Shown piece by piece: positions 1 to 11,007 of a DNA stretch of 64,000 nucleotides. Both the position numbers and the translations under genes were made by a program. The notes under the pieces were generated by a model. That model saw only the letters and a program-made list of their open reading frames with translations. It did not search any database and was not told the DNA's origin. Every line of letters starts with the position of its first letter. Positions within the stretch are counted from its first letter, which is position 1. Source of the stretch: Iris pallida (Eukaryota; Streptophyta; Magnoliopsida; Asparagales; Iridaceae); contig JANAVB010016204.1 in the NCBI GenBank assembly GCA_029216955.1, forward strand, positions 1 through 64,000. The letters run 5' to 3'.

Positions 1-165
1 GTTGACTTCTGCGCAGTCTGTTCCTGCGCAATCCACCCATGCGCAGTTCACTTCTGCGCAGTCTGTTCATGCGCAATCTGCCCCTGTGCCCTGTACCCCT
101 GCGCACTTAGCACCCTGCGCAACTGACACCTGCGCAATCCAACTCCCTGACCCCTTGCGCAATCC
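1..165. repeat. Minisatellite with TGCGCA core
   Basis: A degenerate array of 12-16 bp units each containing TGCGCA (for example CTTCTGCGCAGTCTGTTC), at least ten copies, at the left edge of the LTR-like sequence. The open frame reading through it is a consequence of the repeat and not a gene. Confidence 0.75.
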
Positions 166-349
166 ATTGGCTTTTGGAGTTTTGGTTATTTCTTTAAGCT
201 TGGCTCTTCTATAGTCCTATATATATTGGTATTTTATTAGATATTTTACGTCCATTTTATATCCTTACGTCTTTTGTCATGAACTTGATTTTACTTAATA
301 TGTTTGGAATGACTATTGTACACGGCATGGTATGACAAGGAACTAGCAT

Positions 350-497
350 AACGCGACAGTGACCTGTAGTGGTGCACTCCTGACATGACCAACCTGACAT
401 GATAGTGGCCCGTCGTGGTGCGCTCCTGACAAGTACCCTGACATGATTTATCTTGATAACTTGATAGTGGCCCGTGGCGGCGCACTCCTGACTTGAC
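350..497. repeat. Three diverged copies of a 30-bp motif in the LTR
   Basis: The motif GATAGTGGCCCGTCGTGG followed by TGCGCTCCTGAC occurs near 352-385, 400-430 and 462-493 with 48-62 bp spacing. This is internal LTR repetition of unknown role. Confidence 0.6.
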
Positions 498-1823
498 TTG
501 ACTTGTAGCTTGTAACTTGACTCGTATAATCAACTTGACACCGTGGGTGTTCCTGCTTGCTTGCTTGTGCAATCCACTTGTCTTGTCTTGCATCATGTCT
601 AGGACGTGACTTCCTGGGTACCACGGCCAGGGACTCGCACTAAATTGGATTAGGCTAATTATTAGATCAAACTAGAACATGGAGAATTCCCAGTCACACG
701 CAATCTCGTTATCTGGGCGCTTTAATGGACTTGTAGCTTGCCGACGAGTAGAGCACATTTCCAGCACACTGTCATGTGTTGCACCCTCTAAGTCACCTAA
801 GGGTACATTTGTCTCCCGGGCAATGTACCCACCTATAACTCTCAACCCGCGGAAGGATAACTGGATAGTCTGCAGGGCTTTGTACTGGAATTCTCACTTG
901 CATCTTGTTAGTAATTAGGTTTGTGATAACCATAGTTAGTTAAAGTAGTAAGCTGTAGTATTTGTTTGGCCGATTGCGAATGGATGGTGTCCAGCCTTGT
1001 CTAAGTCTTGTCTAGCTCCAGTACCTGCTATCTCCTGAGCATGTTTGTTTTACTCATCTTAACGATAAATGAGTAGAGACAGTGAGCTATTCAGGCGAAG
1101 GGTTACAACCCCGGTCCTTGTCTGGTTTAAGGATTGTAACCTGGCTCCCGGAATGGTTCCACGTCCCTAGTCGTTTATCGCCCTGTGTACTTTACTACTT
1201 GTACTTTCTTTTATTCTTATGTTCTGATATGCTGGCTTTTGTTCTTATTTGTGGCCTCCTTGTGGCACTTGCTCTTTCTGGGGTTTGACCCAGCTGGTTT
1301 TGTGTGGCCAGAATTCGGAGCAGCTCCCGAGGATCTACCAAGCTTCCAGCCCAATGGTGAACACTAGAAGGAACCGGGGCTACGAGTGGGTTTTCCCTTT
1401 TTGTTTCACCCACTTATATGTAAATTTATTCTTTTGAGGCGTTTAGCCGACGAGCACCTGTTAGCTCGATGCACATTTACTTACTGTCTGCCTACGGGCT
1501 GTAAACATGATTAACAAATCCTAGGGTTGATCATGTATGACTGAACTCTTGCTAGTCCTATCATTTTGTACGACTAGCTTCATGATCATCCAATATGTAA
1601 TATTTGGGACGCCTTATATATATATTTGATGCTCTAATATCTTGTAACTCTGTTAATTGCTTGAGATTGAGACAATAGGCTTGACCTTAAGAGACTGCTG
1701 GCTTGTAGTAAACCCTCATATCTAGACAGCCGTGACCGTATAGTTGAGATGTATTCTATTTCAATATACGTAGCTGGCTATGTCTGCCCCCGCTCTCCAG
1801 TATTCTGGTTCTGGGACGTGACA

Positions 1824-4285
1824 ATGGTTGTGTTTTTCAGGACCTGAAAACTGGAAAGACTATCGGTAAGGGACATGTGGCTGGAGGCTTGTACCTGTTT
1901 GACGCAACTCCTTCTGTTGTATGTGCCAGCAAGAAACTCGATCTTGTTGAGTTACATTGTCGGTTAGGCCATCCATCGTCCCAAGCTCTCCAGCAAATGT
2001 ACCCATCTTTAGATATTCCCTCTTCCTTTCATTGCGAGCCATGTAGTTTAGCTAAACATCATCGGATTCCTTATTCGGTAAGTCCAAATAAAATTGCTTC
2101 TGCTCCTTTTTGAGTTGGTGAATTCTGATATATGGGGACCGTCCGATTGAATCTGTCATGGGCTTTAAGTACTTTGTTACTTTTGTCGATGATTACTCAC
2201 GTGCCACCTTTATTTATTTGATAAAAAATCGCTCTGAATTATTTAACATCTGGTGCAACTTTTATGCCGAAATAAAAACACAATTTGGTCTTCCCATCAA
2301 AATTTTTCGGAGTGACAATGGCCGTGAGTATTTATCACGTGATCTTGATAAACATCTGGCCCTCCATGGCATCATCCACCAAACTTCTTGTGCGTACACA
2401 CCACAACAAAATGGTGTAGCCGAACGCAAGAATCGCCATTTATTGGAAACAACACGTGCTCTTATGTTTCATGCACGTACTCCCAAGCGATTTTGGTCGG
2501 ATGCGGTTCTTACTGCTTGTTATCTTATTAACCGCATGCCATCGTCCGTTTTCAATGGTAACACTCCTTTTTCTAGACGTTTTCCTGGACGAGAGCCATT
2601 TCCTCTGCCTCTCCGAATCTTTGACTGCTTATGCTATGTTCGGGATAGCCGACCAACCCTTTCTAAATTAGATCCTAAGGCAATACAATGTATTTTTCTT
2701 GGGTATCCTAAAGATCAGAAATGGTATCGGTGTTTCTCCCCTGTCTTAAAGCGATATTTTTTCACTCGGGATGTTACCTTTGTAGAAACTGAATTTCCAC
2801 CACTCCCACAATCGAAGGGTCCGGCTCCTCTGTTCTATCCCGAAGATAATTTTTTGTTATTTCCTCATCAAACACAACAGCCCCCCGTACGGGTGCCCTC
2901 CCTTACCGAGCCAGTCTCTCAGTCAGATGGTCCACATACACCGATTCAGCCATTGCCAACATCGCCCACAGATTCATCCTCCTCTGGTTCGATCAGCAGT
3001 TCCGGCTCAAATGAGTTGCCTCCTTCTGTTCCACCAGCAGCTCCACCAGTTCCGCCAGCAGCTCCGGTGGTCCCGCCTCCAGACCGTCCTCGTCGTGCCT
3101 GTCGTGATCATCCCTTGTATGTTAATAGCTACAAAGGTCTTACCAGTCACACTCAGTCTCTGGTGGCTACTATTGATGGGATTCAGATTCCTAAGACCGA
3201 TGAGGAGGGTCTCCGACATCCTGGTTGGCGTGCTGCTATGAACGAGGAGATGAAAGCTCTCCAGGAGAATCATACCTGGGACTTAGTCGACTTACCTACT
3301 GGTAAACAGGCAGTCGGCTGCAAATGGGTGTTCACGATTAAGGTCAAACCGGATGGCACCCTTGATCGACTGAAGGCTCGGCTGGTGACCAAAGGATACT
3401 CTCAAACCTATGGTGAGGATTACTTCGAGACATTCTCTCCTGTGGCCAAAATGACATCCGTTCGTGTCCTCATGACCTTGGCCATCCGATATGATTGGCC
3501 GTTACTCCAGCTTGATATAAAGAATGCTTTCCTCCACGGGGATCTTGATGAAGAAGTATATGTAATGCAACCTCCCGGGTTCTTTGCAAGGGAGGGTAAA
3601 GTGTGTCATCCGAAGAATGCTCTCTATGGTCTGAAACAATCGCCTCGTGCATGGTTTGGTCGATTTACGCATGTTACTCAATTTGGCATGTGTCAATCGA
3701 AGAAGGACCATTCAATCTTCTATCGACACACATATGCTGGACGAATACTCCTTGGAGTCTACGTTGATGATATTGTAATCACGGGAGATGACAGCCAGGG
3801 TATTGCAAGCCTCAAGAAGTTTCTTGGAGAACAATTTCAAACCAAGGATATGGGATCCTTGAGCTATTTCTTGGGCATTGAGGTCACACGGGGTAAGCGG
3901 GACATTGTAATGTCTCAAAGAAAGTATGTGTTGGACATAGTAAATGATGCAGGCATGATCGAAGCAAAGGGAGCAACCTCACCTATAGATCCAGGGGCGA
4001 AGTTACTTCCAGACGAAGGGGTCCTGATGACCAATCCAGATCAGTATTGTCGAGTAGCTGGAAAACTCAACTACTTGGCGGTTATGACGCGTCCGGACAT
4101 TTCTTTTGTAGTGAGTGTTGCAAGTAGATTTATGGCTTCTCCAAGAATTCCACACTGGCAAGCAGTTCTCAGAATTCTGTGTTATCTAGTAAAGAATCCA
4201 GAAAAATGAATTCGAATGGAGAATAATGGACACACTCGCATTGAGTGTTTTACTGATGCTGACCAGCAAGCCTGACAGATAGACG
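1824..4285 (+). pseudogene. Ty1-copia pol, left part: GAG-pre-integrase, integrase, RT, start of RNase H
   Basis: This is copia polyprotein (Ale/Retrofit-like by RT and short LTR). The zinc-binding GAG-pre-integrase domain has the HCRLGH motif and CEPC near 1950-2045. The integrase core has RSDNGREY and NGVAERKNR, the second Asp and the Glu of the catalytic triad, near 2310-2440. A Pro/Ser-rich linker follows, then the RT with VGCKWVF, LDIKNAFLHGDL and YVDDIVI. Two frameshifts lie at about 2110-2146, just before the 683-codon open stretch 2158-4209, and a TGA at 4207-4209 closes it. The gag, protease and 5' LTR lie left of the window edge or were lost. The RNase H is cut at 4285 by the gypsy insertion and continues at 21953. 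Not functional. Confidence 0.92.
4281..4285. other. Target site duplication AGACG, left copy
   Basis: AGACG occurs immediately before the TG of the left gypsy LTR and again at 21953-21957 immediately after the CA of the right LTR. Removing one copy plus the element restores the copia RNase H reading across the junction, which confirms both element ends. Confidence 0.93.
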
Positions 4286-4557
4286 TGCTTGCCATTGATT
4301 ATCAAAGAACAGAACAATTTTATGGGAGGACTGAACTTTAATTCACAATACAAACTCGCTCGTACAAAGAGAGCCTAGGAACAAAACCTAGGAAAAGCAA
4401 TCTAAGTACAATTGTTTAGTTTTTGATTCTGGGGGGTGACGGTAGAGGCTCGGAAAAGTGATATCAACTCTGCCTTACTCCTTGGACGATCGAACGCAAC
4501 CTTGGCTGCGGTGAAGAAAAGCTCTCTATATCTTTCTGCTGCTCTGTTAACACCTTG

Positions 4558-4568
4558 CTATTTATAGG
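4558..4568 (-). promoter_or_regulatory. LTR TATA box (3' LTR copy)
   Basis: The minus strand reads CCTATAAATAG. The same site is at 21002-21012 in the 5' LTR, the copy that would drive the element. It lies downstream of the minisatellite-bearing U3 part when read on the sense strand. Confidence 0.6.
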
Positions 4569-4839
4569 AATTTGTGATGAGCGGGGTGTGCAGTAACTGC
4601 GCCTTGAAAAGTGGGCGGTTGGGGATTGGTTAAGATTAACCTTGATCTGTTTGTTGGAAATCAATCTGGGCTGTTTGTGTTGGTTGCAATAAATCTGCAT
4701 TGTTATGATTTGTTGGTTGCAATAAATTCGAGTGGATAAGTCTTAGTCAATCTTCTGCCACGTGTCCCAACTGCCATTATGCTGCGAGCCGCATGAACGG
4801 GGCGTCCTGGCAGAGCCGCATGAGTGTGGTCTGGTAATT

Positions 4840-5130
4840 GAGCCGCATGAGGGTGGCCTCACAACCGAGCCGCATGAGAATGGCCTCACAATCGAGCCGC
4901 ATGAGGATGGCCTCACAACCGAGCCGCATGAGGATGGCCTCACAACTGAGCCGCATAGGGGTGGCCCCCACAACCGAGCCGCATGAAGGTGGCCCCACAA
5001 CCGAGCCGCATGAGGGTGGCCTCACAACCGAGCCGTATGAGGATGGCCTCACAACCGAGCCGCATGAGGATGGCCTCACAACCGAGTCGCATAAGGGTGG
5101 CCTCCAACTGAACCGCATAAGGGTGGCCTA
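4840..5130. repeat. 27-bp GCCGCAT minisatellite in the 3' LTR
   Basis: About eleven units of 26-28 bp, consensus GAGCCGCATGAGGATGGCC then TCACAACC. On the sense (minus) strand it lies upstream of the LTR TATA box, in U3, where reiterated enhancer elements usually sit. Long open frames on both strands here are repeat artefacts. Confidence 0.93.
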
Positions 5131-5481
5131 GGCGGTCCGCATAGAGAACTTCTTTGGACTTTGTGAACTGCACCGGCTATCTCAGAGATTTTCTCATCTT
5201 TTGATGAGCATGACGCGTCTCTTCGTTATGTCAGAGCCGTCAGAACTGTCACTTTATGTCAGAGCATTTAATGGCCAGCTGCAGGGAGTAATTATGGCCA
5301 GCTGTAATCGGCCTGTTTTGAGCCGTATGAGGCCACGTGGCTCTTTCCTGAGCCGCATAAGATTCCTGAGCCGCATGCTGCTCTCTGGAACTTTTCGAGC
5401 CGCATAAAACTCTTCAAGCTTTTGAGCCGCATGCTGAATCTGGGCCGCATATGAATTACTATTCTTTTTCATGCTTCTATA

Positions 5482-5880
5482 AGACCCCCTTCAAAGTTTT
5501 CAATTTGAAAAAATTGAAATACTTTGAATAAAAAACATGTCCACGCAGTCTCTTCATGCTACATAGACTTCTCTAGCCGCATGGACTTCTATGGCCGCAT
5601 GGACTGTTCTGGCCGAATAGACTTCCTAACCGCATAGACTGCTCTGGCCGCATGCTGTCCTTCATGCCACGTAGGCGTCTCATTATTTGCTCTTGATTTG
5701 CTTTGATTTAAAGCCGTCTTTTGGGTAGGATCCCAAGAGTCGTCATTAAATATTTGGATTTGCCTTGATGATTCTGAGCATTCTTTTTTGCATGAGAGGG
5801 GATAAAATCCCAAGAGTCGGTTTTATCTTCTAGGCAGCACATAATCCGAAGCGCTTATCGGTCCACGCGCCCCCTGTCCG
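5482..5880. other. Spacer between 3' LTR and the antisense promoter
   Basis: No gene. It holds the element's polypurine tract next to the LTR and a run of GCCGCAT-related motifs at 5575-5665 (AGCCGCATGGACTTC, GGCCGCATGGACTG, AACCGCATAGACTG, GGCCGCATGCTG). The part just before 5880 is the upstream region of the antisense gene. Confidence 0.7.
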
Positions 5881-5882
5881 CC

Positions 5883-5890
5883 TATAAATA
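5883..5890 (+). promoter_or_regulatory. TATA box of the antisense gene
   Basis: TATAAATA stands 92 bp upstream of the ATG at 5982. A start site would be expected near 5915, in the AGAGAGACTC stretch, followed by a pyrimidine-rich leader. It points away from the 3' LTR and opposite to gag-pol. Confidence 0.65.
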
Positions 5891-6087
5891 TGAGTAATTT
5901 TTTAGAGAGAGACTCTTTACTCTCTTCTTTTGTTCAAGCCTTTCTCGTCCTAGTTGCCGTCTTCTTCTCCTTAGATCATCGATGGCTCCCAAGACTTCCT
6001 CCAGTGCTGCGGCGAAGGGTAAAGGAGCGGCCTCCTCGTCGACTGCGGCGACCCCAGTCCACTCTGATGTTCACCCTGCCATTGATG

Positions 6088-6929
6088 GTAAGAATGTTGG
6101 GAGAAATTGTATGAACTCAAAACCCTAACCATCGTGGCTACGCCGCATGTTTTATGCGCGGGCCTTCTTCGTCTTCATTGAACTGTTCAAGTTCATTGTG
6201 ATGAATCCGCATACTGTGCTGTATGTGCCGCATGTACATCTCATGTCCGAGCTGCATGGGGGTATGCCTCATGTCCGAGCCGCATGAGAGTCATCATGTG
6301 GCCGCATAAGCACTTTGCAAACTTGGCCGCATGAAGACCCATCGAACAGTGCCGCATAAGCTTCCTTTGAACTGTGCCGCATGAAGTTCCAACAAACAGG
6401 ACCGCATAAGCTCCCTCGAAATGTGCCGCATGAGACCCCACCAAATCAGAGCCGCATAAGCTCTTTTAAACTGGGCCGCATGTTCACCCGCTAAACAGAG
6501 CCGCATAAGCTCACTTGAACTGTGCCGCATGAAGTTCCAACAAACAGGACCGCATAAGCTCCCTCGAACTGTGCCGCATGAGACCCCACCAAATCAGAGC
6601 CACATAAGCTCTTTTAAACTGGGCCGCATGAGCACCCGCTAAACAGAGCCGCATAAGCTCACTTGAACGGTGCCGCATGAGACCCCACCAAATCAGAGTC
6701 GCATAAGCTCTTTTAAACTGGGCCGCATGAGCACCCGCTAAACAGAGCCGCATAAGCTCATTTCAACTGGGCCGCATGAGGCCCCCCCCCCCCCCCCCAA
6801 ATAGAGCCGCATAAGCTCCTTTAAATTGTGCCGCATAAGGACCCGCCTAATCAGAGCCGCATAAGCTCGGAAACACTAAGCAGTTTTCCCTGACCATCTT
6901 CTAACTTGTTTATTTTGTCCTTTTTTCAG
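6088..6929 (+). other. Intron 1 of the antisense gene
   Basis: 842 bp with donor GGTAAGAATG at 6087-6096 and pyrimidine-rich acceptor TCCTTTTTTCAG at 6918-6929. Joining 6087 to 6930 keeps one reading frame across a split codon. Nearly all of the intron from 6130 on is the GCCGCAT repeat array. Confidence 0.75.
6130..6880. repeat. About 50-bp GCCGCATAAGCTC / GCCGCATGAG minisatellite inside the antisense intron
   Basis: Alternating half-units GCCGCATAAGCTC.TT.AACTG and GCCGCATGAG.CCC.C.AA.CAGA repeat roughly twelve times, best ordered at 6300-6870, interrupted by a C homopolymer at 6782-6799. The heptamer is shared with the LTR arrays but the rest of the unit is different, so the two arrays amplified independently around a common core. 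Confidence 0.9.
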
Positions 6930-9292
6930 TGAATTTGCCAGTCAATCCTGCGGGAGAGCCCTTGATAGGTCGCGCCCAATCTGTTGTGGGCGTGATGTTC
7001 GACCACTTAGTCGAGTATGTGGTGAACCAGCTTCCCAAAGACGAACCTGTGGAGGGGTTGAGAGACATTAAAAACCAGTCCTTCTACTTTCTCTTGGGGA
7101 TGATGAACTCAGGGCTGCTGGGGAACCAACACCTGAAACCAGCGTTCTTTTTCGGAGATGCCCTGACCGTGAAGAACTCCCAAGTTCTGGATATATCTGA
7201 GAGTTGGAGTTTTACTTCTGACGGGATGACGATCCATATCCCTCAGATGGAGCGTCATTTCCCGTTGTCGTGGTTCAACATGCTGCCGATGGACAGAAAA
7301 ATGGAGGATTCCTTGACTCCGAGTCGGTCTGGGATGTTTGTGGGCAACATTCACTATAACAACAACTTGGGGTCAGCGTACGCGGGCAAGGTACTGGTCA
7401 GCCGCTACGTAATAGGGTTGGCCCAGGGCAATTTCTTGATTGTACAGGGTCCCAATTTCAAGTTCTCTCAAGCTGACACTTTCCTGAACCAGCTTGCTCG
7501 GAAGGGGTCCTATCCCATTGGCCGGTTGTCGCTGCTGAATTGGATAAACCCCCTCCCTTCGTGGATCAACCTGTCTACGTGGATCGCGCGGAAATACGAG
7601 ACTCTTATGCGCGAGATTGGACTCTACCATGCTATTCGGGGCACCTCTTACGGCTTGCCCATAAACAAGAAATTGTTCATGGCTCTGCTGGAGATGTACA
7701 ACCACCGTACGGGGACCTTCTTTACACCCGTAGGGGAGATGGGGCTTGCTCTCCACGAGATGCATGACGTCTCCAAGCTTCCTTGGGGAAATGAAGTCTT
7801 CGAAATGTATACCCCGACGAACGAAGAGTTCGAGGATTTGGAGCAACGGATCCCGGGCTTTGTAGCTGTCTACCGGAAATTGCTGTGTCATCACAGCACG
7901 TGCCAGCAGATGTCGAAAAAGAAGAATGACAGCTCGGAAGGGAACCTCCCGCATATATAGGCCTGGCTCACTTACCTTTTTAAGCTCGGCGCCTCGGGCC
8001 GGGTTTCTCCCCGAAGTCCTCGAACTCGGGAGGAGGTTCAGGACTAGGTGTCGACCGCTAAGAGGGTAAGAACCGCCGGCGACAGATTCGGGAGTCAATC
8101 TGACTCTTTTGCTTATTTTTGTCAAGACACTCGGACGTTGTCCGAGAAGGCTCTTTTGGCAGGCTTTCTGATGGAATGGCTACGGAACTGCGTGGTCTCA
8201 GGAGGGGCTGGTTCTATTGAGAGGATCAGCCGTAACTTTATCCTCCCTGCTGTGAAGCTGGTCTTTGGGGCCAAACTAGCTCTTCTCCCGGCCATGGTGT
8301 GCAGCATACATCGTGGCCTTCGCACTTTCTCGTCCAAGGTCATCGCCCGTGACACGACGAAGGACTTTGAATGCATTGAGCTGCCCTATCATTATCTGAT
8401 GGGGTGGCTGTTGATGCATTGCCGGTCTTTAATGAGGCCTGGCCCCGAAGATGGCATAACTGCTGATGATGCCTTCATCTTCCAGTATCGCCGCATGCCC
8501 TGGGATTGCACGACCATGTATGCCTGTCGGATGGCGCTAGCGAGGGTGGACAAATACATCTTTTTCGTGTCTGTTCCTCAGTTTACTGCTGCAGAAGTCA
8601 ACGACGTACATCTTGATGGTATTGGGCCTCCCCACTTCTTATCCGACAAGATGCTCCTTTGGCTGCACAACATTCGTCCTTCCCACCTGGTATACCGCAA
8701 CCGCAACACTGTCTACTTGGAGCCTTACTTGCCCAGTAGGTTCTCCCGACAGTTTGGGTATAGTCAGCTATTCTTGGACAGTCCTAGCTCTTGCTTGGGT
8801 TTTGAAGGTAGCGTTCTTGACGGCATCAGGGCCTGGCACTATTATAACACGGTTCACACCCGTACGAGCTTCTCAGTTCCTGATGCTGGGGAGTCAGGGG
8901 AGATCTTGTATTTGGTGGCTCTATACCATGTCATGGCGAACAAGCCTCCTGTTGATTTTGACCCGAGTACCAGCTTCATTGTTGGTACTGGCTTGGAGGA
9001 GAAGCCTAAGGGGTCCAAGGCGAGGAAGAAGAGGGAGAACACGGTTGCTGTGTCGGACTCGGAGTCTGCCGACGCGGACGAAGAAGATGACGAGCATGAC
9101 CCCGATAACTCTCTTCCTCCCGCAGAAGATGAGGTGGCAGATCAGCCGCCTGTCGTGCCTGGTCCTTCACGCAAGCGAAGCAGGCGTGAGTCCGCTGTTA
9201 GCGGCCTAACTTACTCTGTGAAACGGGCTGCGGTTAAGCCTCGCGGGCTGCTCATTAGGGAGAGACGCGAGGGTGTTGACGCCGTTTCGGAG

Positions 9293-9373
9293 GTGAATTG
9301 AATTACATCCATCTTCTTCTTTAGCTTTTCTTTTTTCCGAACTATGACCTAATCATTTTTCTTTTCTCTGTAG
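9293..9373 (+). other. Intron 2 of the antisense gene
   Basis: 81 bp, donor GAG|GTGAAT at 9290-9298, T-rich interior, acceptor TTTTCTCTGTAG at 9362-9373. Unspliced, the frame ends at TGA 9299-9301; spliced, the frame continues without a break into the 9374-10351 reading frame. Confidence 0.75.
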
Positions 9374-11001
9374 GCGTCAGAAGAAGGGGACCTTCCAGAG
9401 CCGGCTGCTGCCTCTGCGGTCGACCCGGCTCTAACTACTCTAATTAGAGATATGAGTGCCGAGATTCTTGCCGCCGGGAATCTCTCAGTGACGGCTGAGG
9501 TTCCTCCAGTTGTTGACGTCCCAACCCAGGGCGACGTGGGCTCTGCTGAACCCGTCTCCGAGACCGTTGAACTTCAGCCGGGTGACGCTGATCTAGTTGT
9601 ATCTTCTTCCGGGGCGGCTGGGACAGATGAACCAGCTGCATTTGGGTCGGATGTTGCTGGTGAAGAGGCTACGGTGGCTGCGAGCGAACCTCAGCCCCAA
9701 CAACCCTCCCCTGGTAAGCTAAGTCAAATTTTGACCAGTGAGGAGGTTCATTTGCTCTATCATCACATCCTTCGGGTTAAGATGATTGATGGTTGTTCCG
9801 GACATACAGGTCCTGCTCCTTCACTGCCAACGACGGACATTATCAGGGGAGAGTTCGCCAGAGGGGATCTGGTGGAAATGAGTGTGCCTCCTCCCCCTCC
9901 AACTTACCTTGAGGGACCTTCCGCTGAATCGAGTTCGGGAGAGCAGACGGCGGAGCGGCCGGGGCGGGGAGAAATGGTCCCTGCACCCTCCTCTGTTCAT
10001 GTGGCTTCGGAGGTCGACCTTTCCGTCCTGCCGAGTCTCCAGATCCTTCGGGATGCGGAGGAGGAATTTGCCGCTATTCAAGCGTCATTTCACTCGGAAC
10101 TTGTTTCCCTTGTGGCAGGGGCATCAAGTTCCGGTGCATCTTCTTCGACACTGCCAGCTACTCTTCCTTTGACGCCGTTTTCTTCCGAAGTCCTGGATGA
10201 ATCGTCAAAGAATGTGGTTGACAGTTTCTACCGCCACCTGAAGCGAGGGGTTGAGGCTGCCGTGGAGAGGGGGACATCTTTTGCCTTGGCCCGTCAATGC
10301 GCCCGTGGCCAAATTGAACTCCTTAGAACCCTCCCCGGTGGGCAGGGATAGTTGAGCTTTTGGAGCCCAAATTGCTAGAGGCTGATCAGCTTGTGGCCCA
10401 GTTTCAAGTACTGCGACAAGTTGATCTGTCTTCAGCAATAGATCAGGAGCGTGCCTTCCTCATAACTGCCATGGAGAAGGTAAGGGTTGCTCGGGATACG
10501 TCCAAGCCGATTATAATGAAGGACCTCCACAATCTGTCTCTGCAGTACGATTAGTTGAGCCGCAGGGGAGAGGATTGCATTGCTCGGGAAGCGGCCGCCT
10601 CTCGCGGGATAATCGATACGAGGGAGCAGATCCTCGAGCTCTAGAGGAAATTGGCTTTCTTGGAATTTGAGCTCGAGGTCTCCCGCACGGATAAGGAGCT
10701 AATTGTTCAGGAAGCCGACAAGGTCATCCGAACTTCTGCTGGCTTGGAGCGTGCTCTGAAGAGGCTTGAAGATGGCTGGCAGGCTTACGCACATCTGGAG
10801 GATGCGGAGCGGTTGATTCAGGAGGCCGAGCGCCGGGCCAAGCGGCGGTTTGAGCGGTCGACGGCCCTGCTGAGGGAACGTCTTAGGGAATTATGTGTCA
10901 CCGAACCGTAGTCGGCCTTTTTTTCTTCCTTTCTTTCTTTGTTATTTTCCTTCATTTTAATAGGGACGCGGTCCCCGAACAGGTAGTACTTCTGTTTTTT
11001 C

Positions 11002-11007
11002 AATAAA
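11002..11007 (+). terminator. Poly(A) signal of the antisense gene
   Basis: AATAAA lies 91 bp after the TAG at 10909-10911, in a T-rich stretch. With the TATA box it completes a self-contained transcription unit. Confidence 0.6.

Larger units (their letters stand above)
1..1823 (+). repeat. Large LTR (solo or truncated) of a Ty3-gypsy element, left end outside window
   Basis: No gene is present here. The stretch ends in GGGACGTGACA at 1813-1823, a typical gypsy LTR 3' end, and copia coding sequence resumes directly at 1824, so this LTR is inserted in the copia element. No primer binding site follows the CA end, which suggests a solo LTR or a truncated copy. Segments near 1270-1460 (around TTTGACCCAGCTGG and GAGGCGTTTAGCC) and 1500-1823 have diverged relatives on the opposite strand at 37443-37970 and 31966-32285, so it belongs to a multi-copy family. 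The left boundary and hence the TSD cannot be seen. Confidence 0.6.
4286..5481 (-). repeat. 3' LTR of the Tat-type element
   Basis: It aligns over its whole length with 20716-21952. It starts TGCTTGCCATTG on the + strand and ends CTTCTATA, where the other LTR ends CTTCTACA, so the terminal dinucleotide is mutated here. Relative to the other LTR it lacks a short block near 4550 and differs in copy number of the 27-bp minisatellite. The purine-rich sequence just inside (5482-5500, read on minus as GAAGGGGGTCT) is the expected polypurine tract. Confidence 0.93.
5982..10911 (+). pseudogene. Antisense gene of the Tat-type element: plant-mobile-domain-like protein with coiled-coil tail (three exons, degraded)
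   Basis: Proposed exons are 5982-6087, 6930-9292 and 9374-10911. Exon 1 begins at ATG 5982 (Ala/Ser/Lys-rich, 35 codons) and ends at a GGTAAG donor. The acceptor TTTTTTCAG at 6921-6929 restores frame. The 81-bp second intron (GTGAAT to TCTGTAG) is phase 0. Exon 2 resembles the plant mobile domain of MAIN/MAIL1 and of transposon-borne relatives: GTFFTPVGEMGLALHEM near 7705-7760, LLAGFLMEWL near 8155-8185, a following Leu/Ala-rich helical segment to about 8330, and YHYLMGWLL near 8390. An acidic Asp/Glu patch (about 9055-9110) and a basic SRKRSRR patch (about 9168-9190) suggest a nuclear protein. Exon 3 is Ser/Pro/Glu-rich, then a charged coiled coil (10650-10905). Lesions: in-frame TAG at 7958, 8045, 10552 and 10642, and a frameshift at 10327-10348. 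The gene structure is seen; the PMD call is motif recognition; the biological role is unknown. Confidence 0.72.

Noticed and set aside
4743..5173. Repetitive open frames on both strands (EPHEGGLTT-type and CGSVVRPSS-type peptides), also at 21187-21602
   Set aside because: They arise from a 27-bp (multiple of three) minisatellite in the LTR and have no start context or family match.
6241..6753. Minus-strand open frames with repeated MRLCLAGAHAAQFK-like peptides
   Set aside because: They are readings of the intron minisatellite in reverse.
4840..6880. Regularly spaced repeats resembling a CRISPR array
   Set aside because: Repeats are contiguous with no unique spacers, inside a eukaryotic retrotransposon; no cas genes.
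7958..10644. Programmed readthrough of the TAG codons in the antisense gene
   Set aside because: There are at least four stops plus a frameshift, without a shared readthrough context; decay is simpler.
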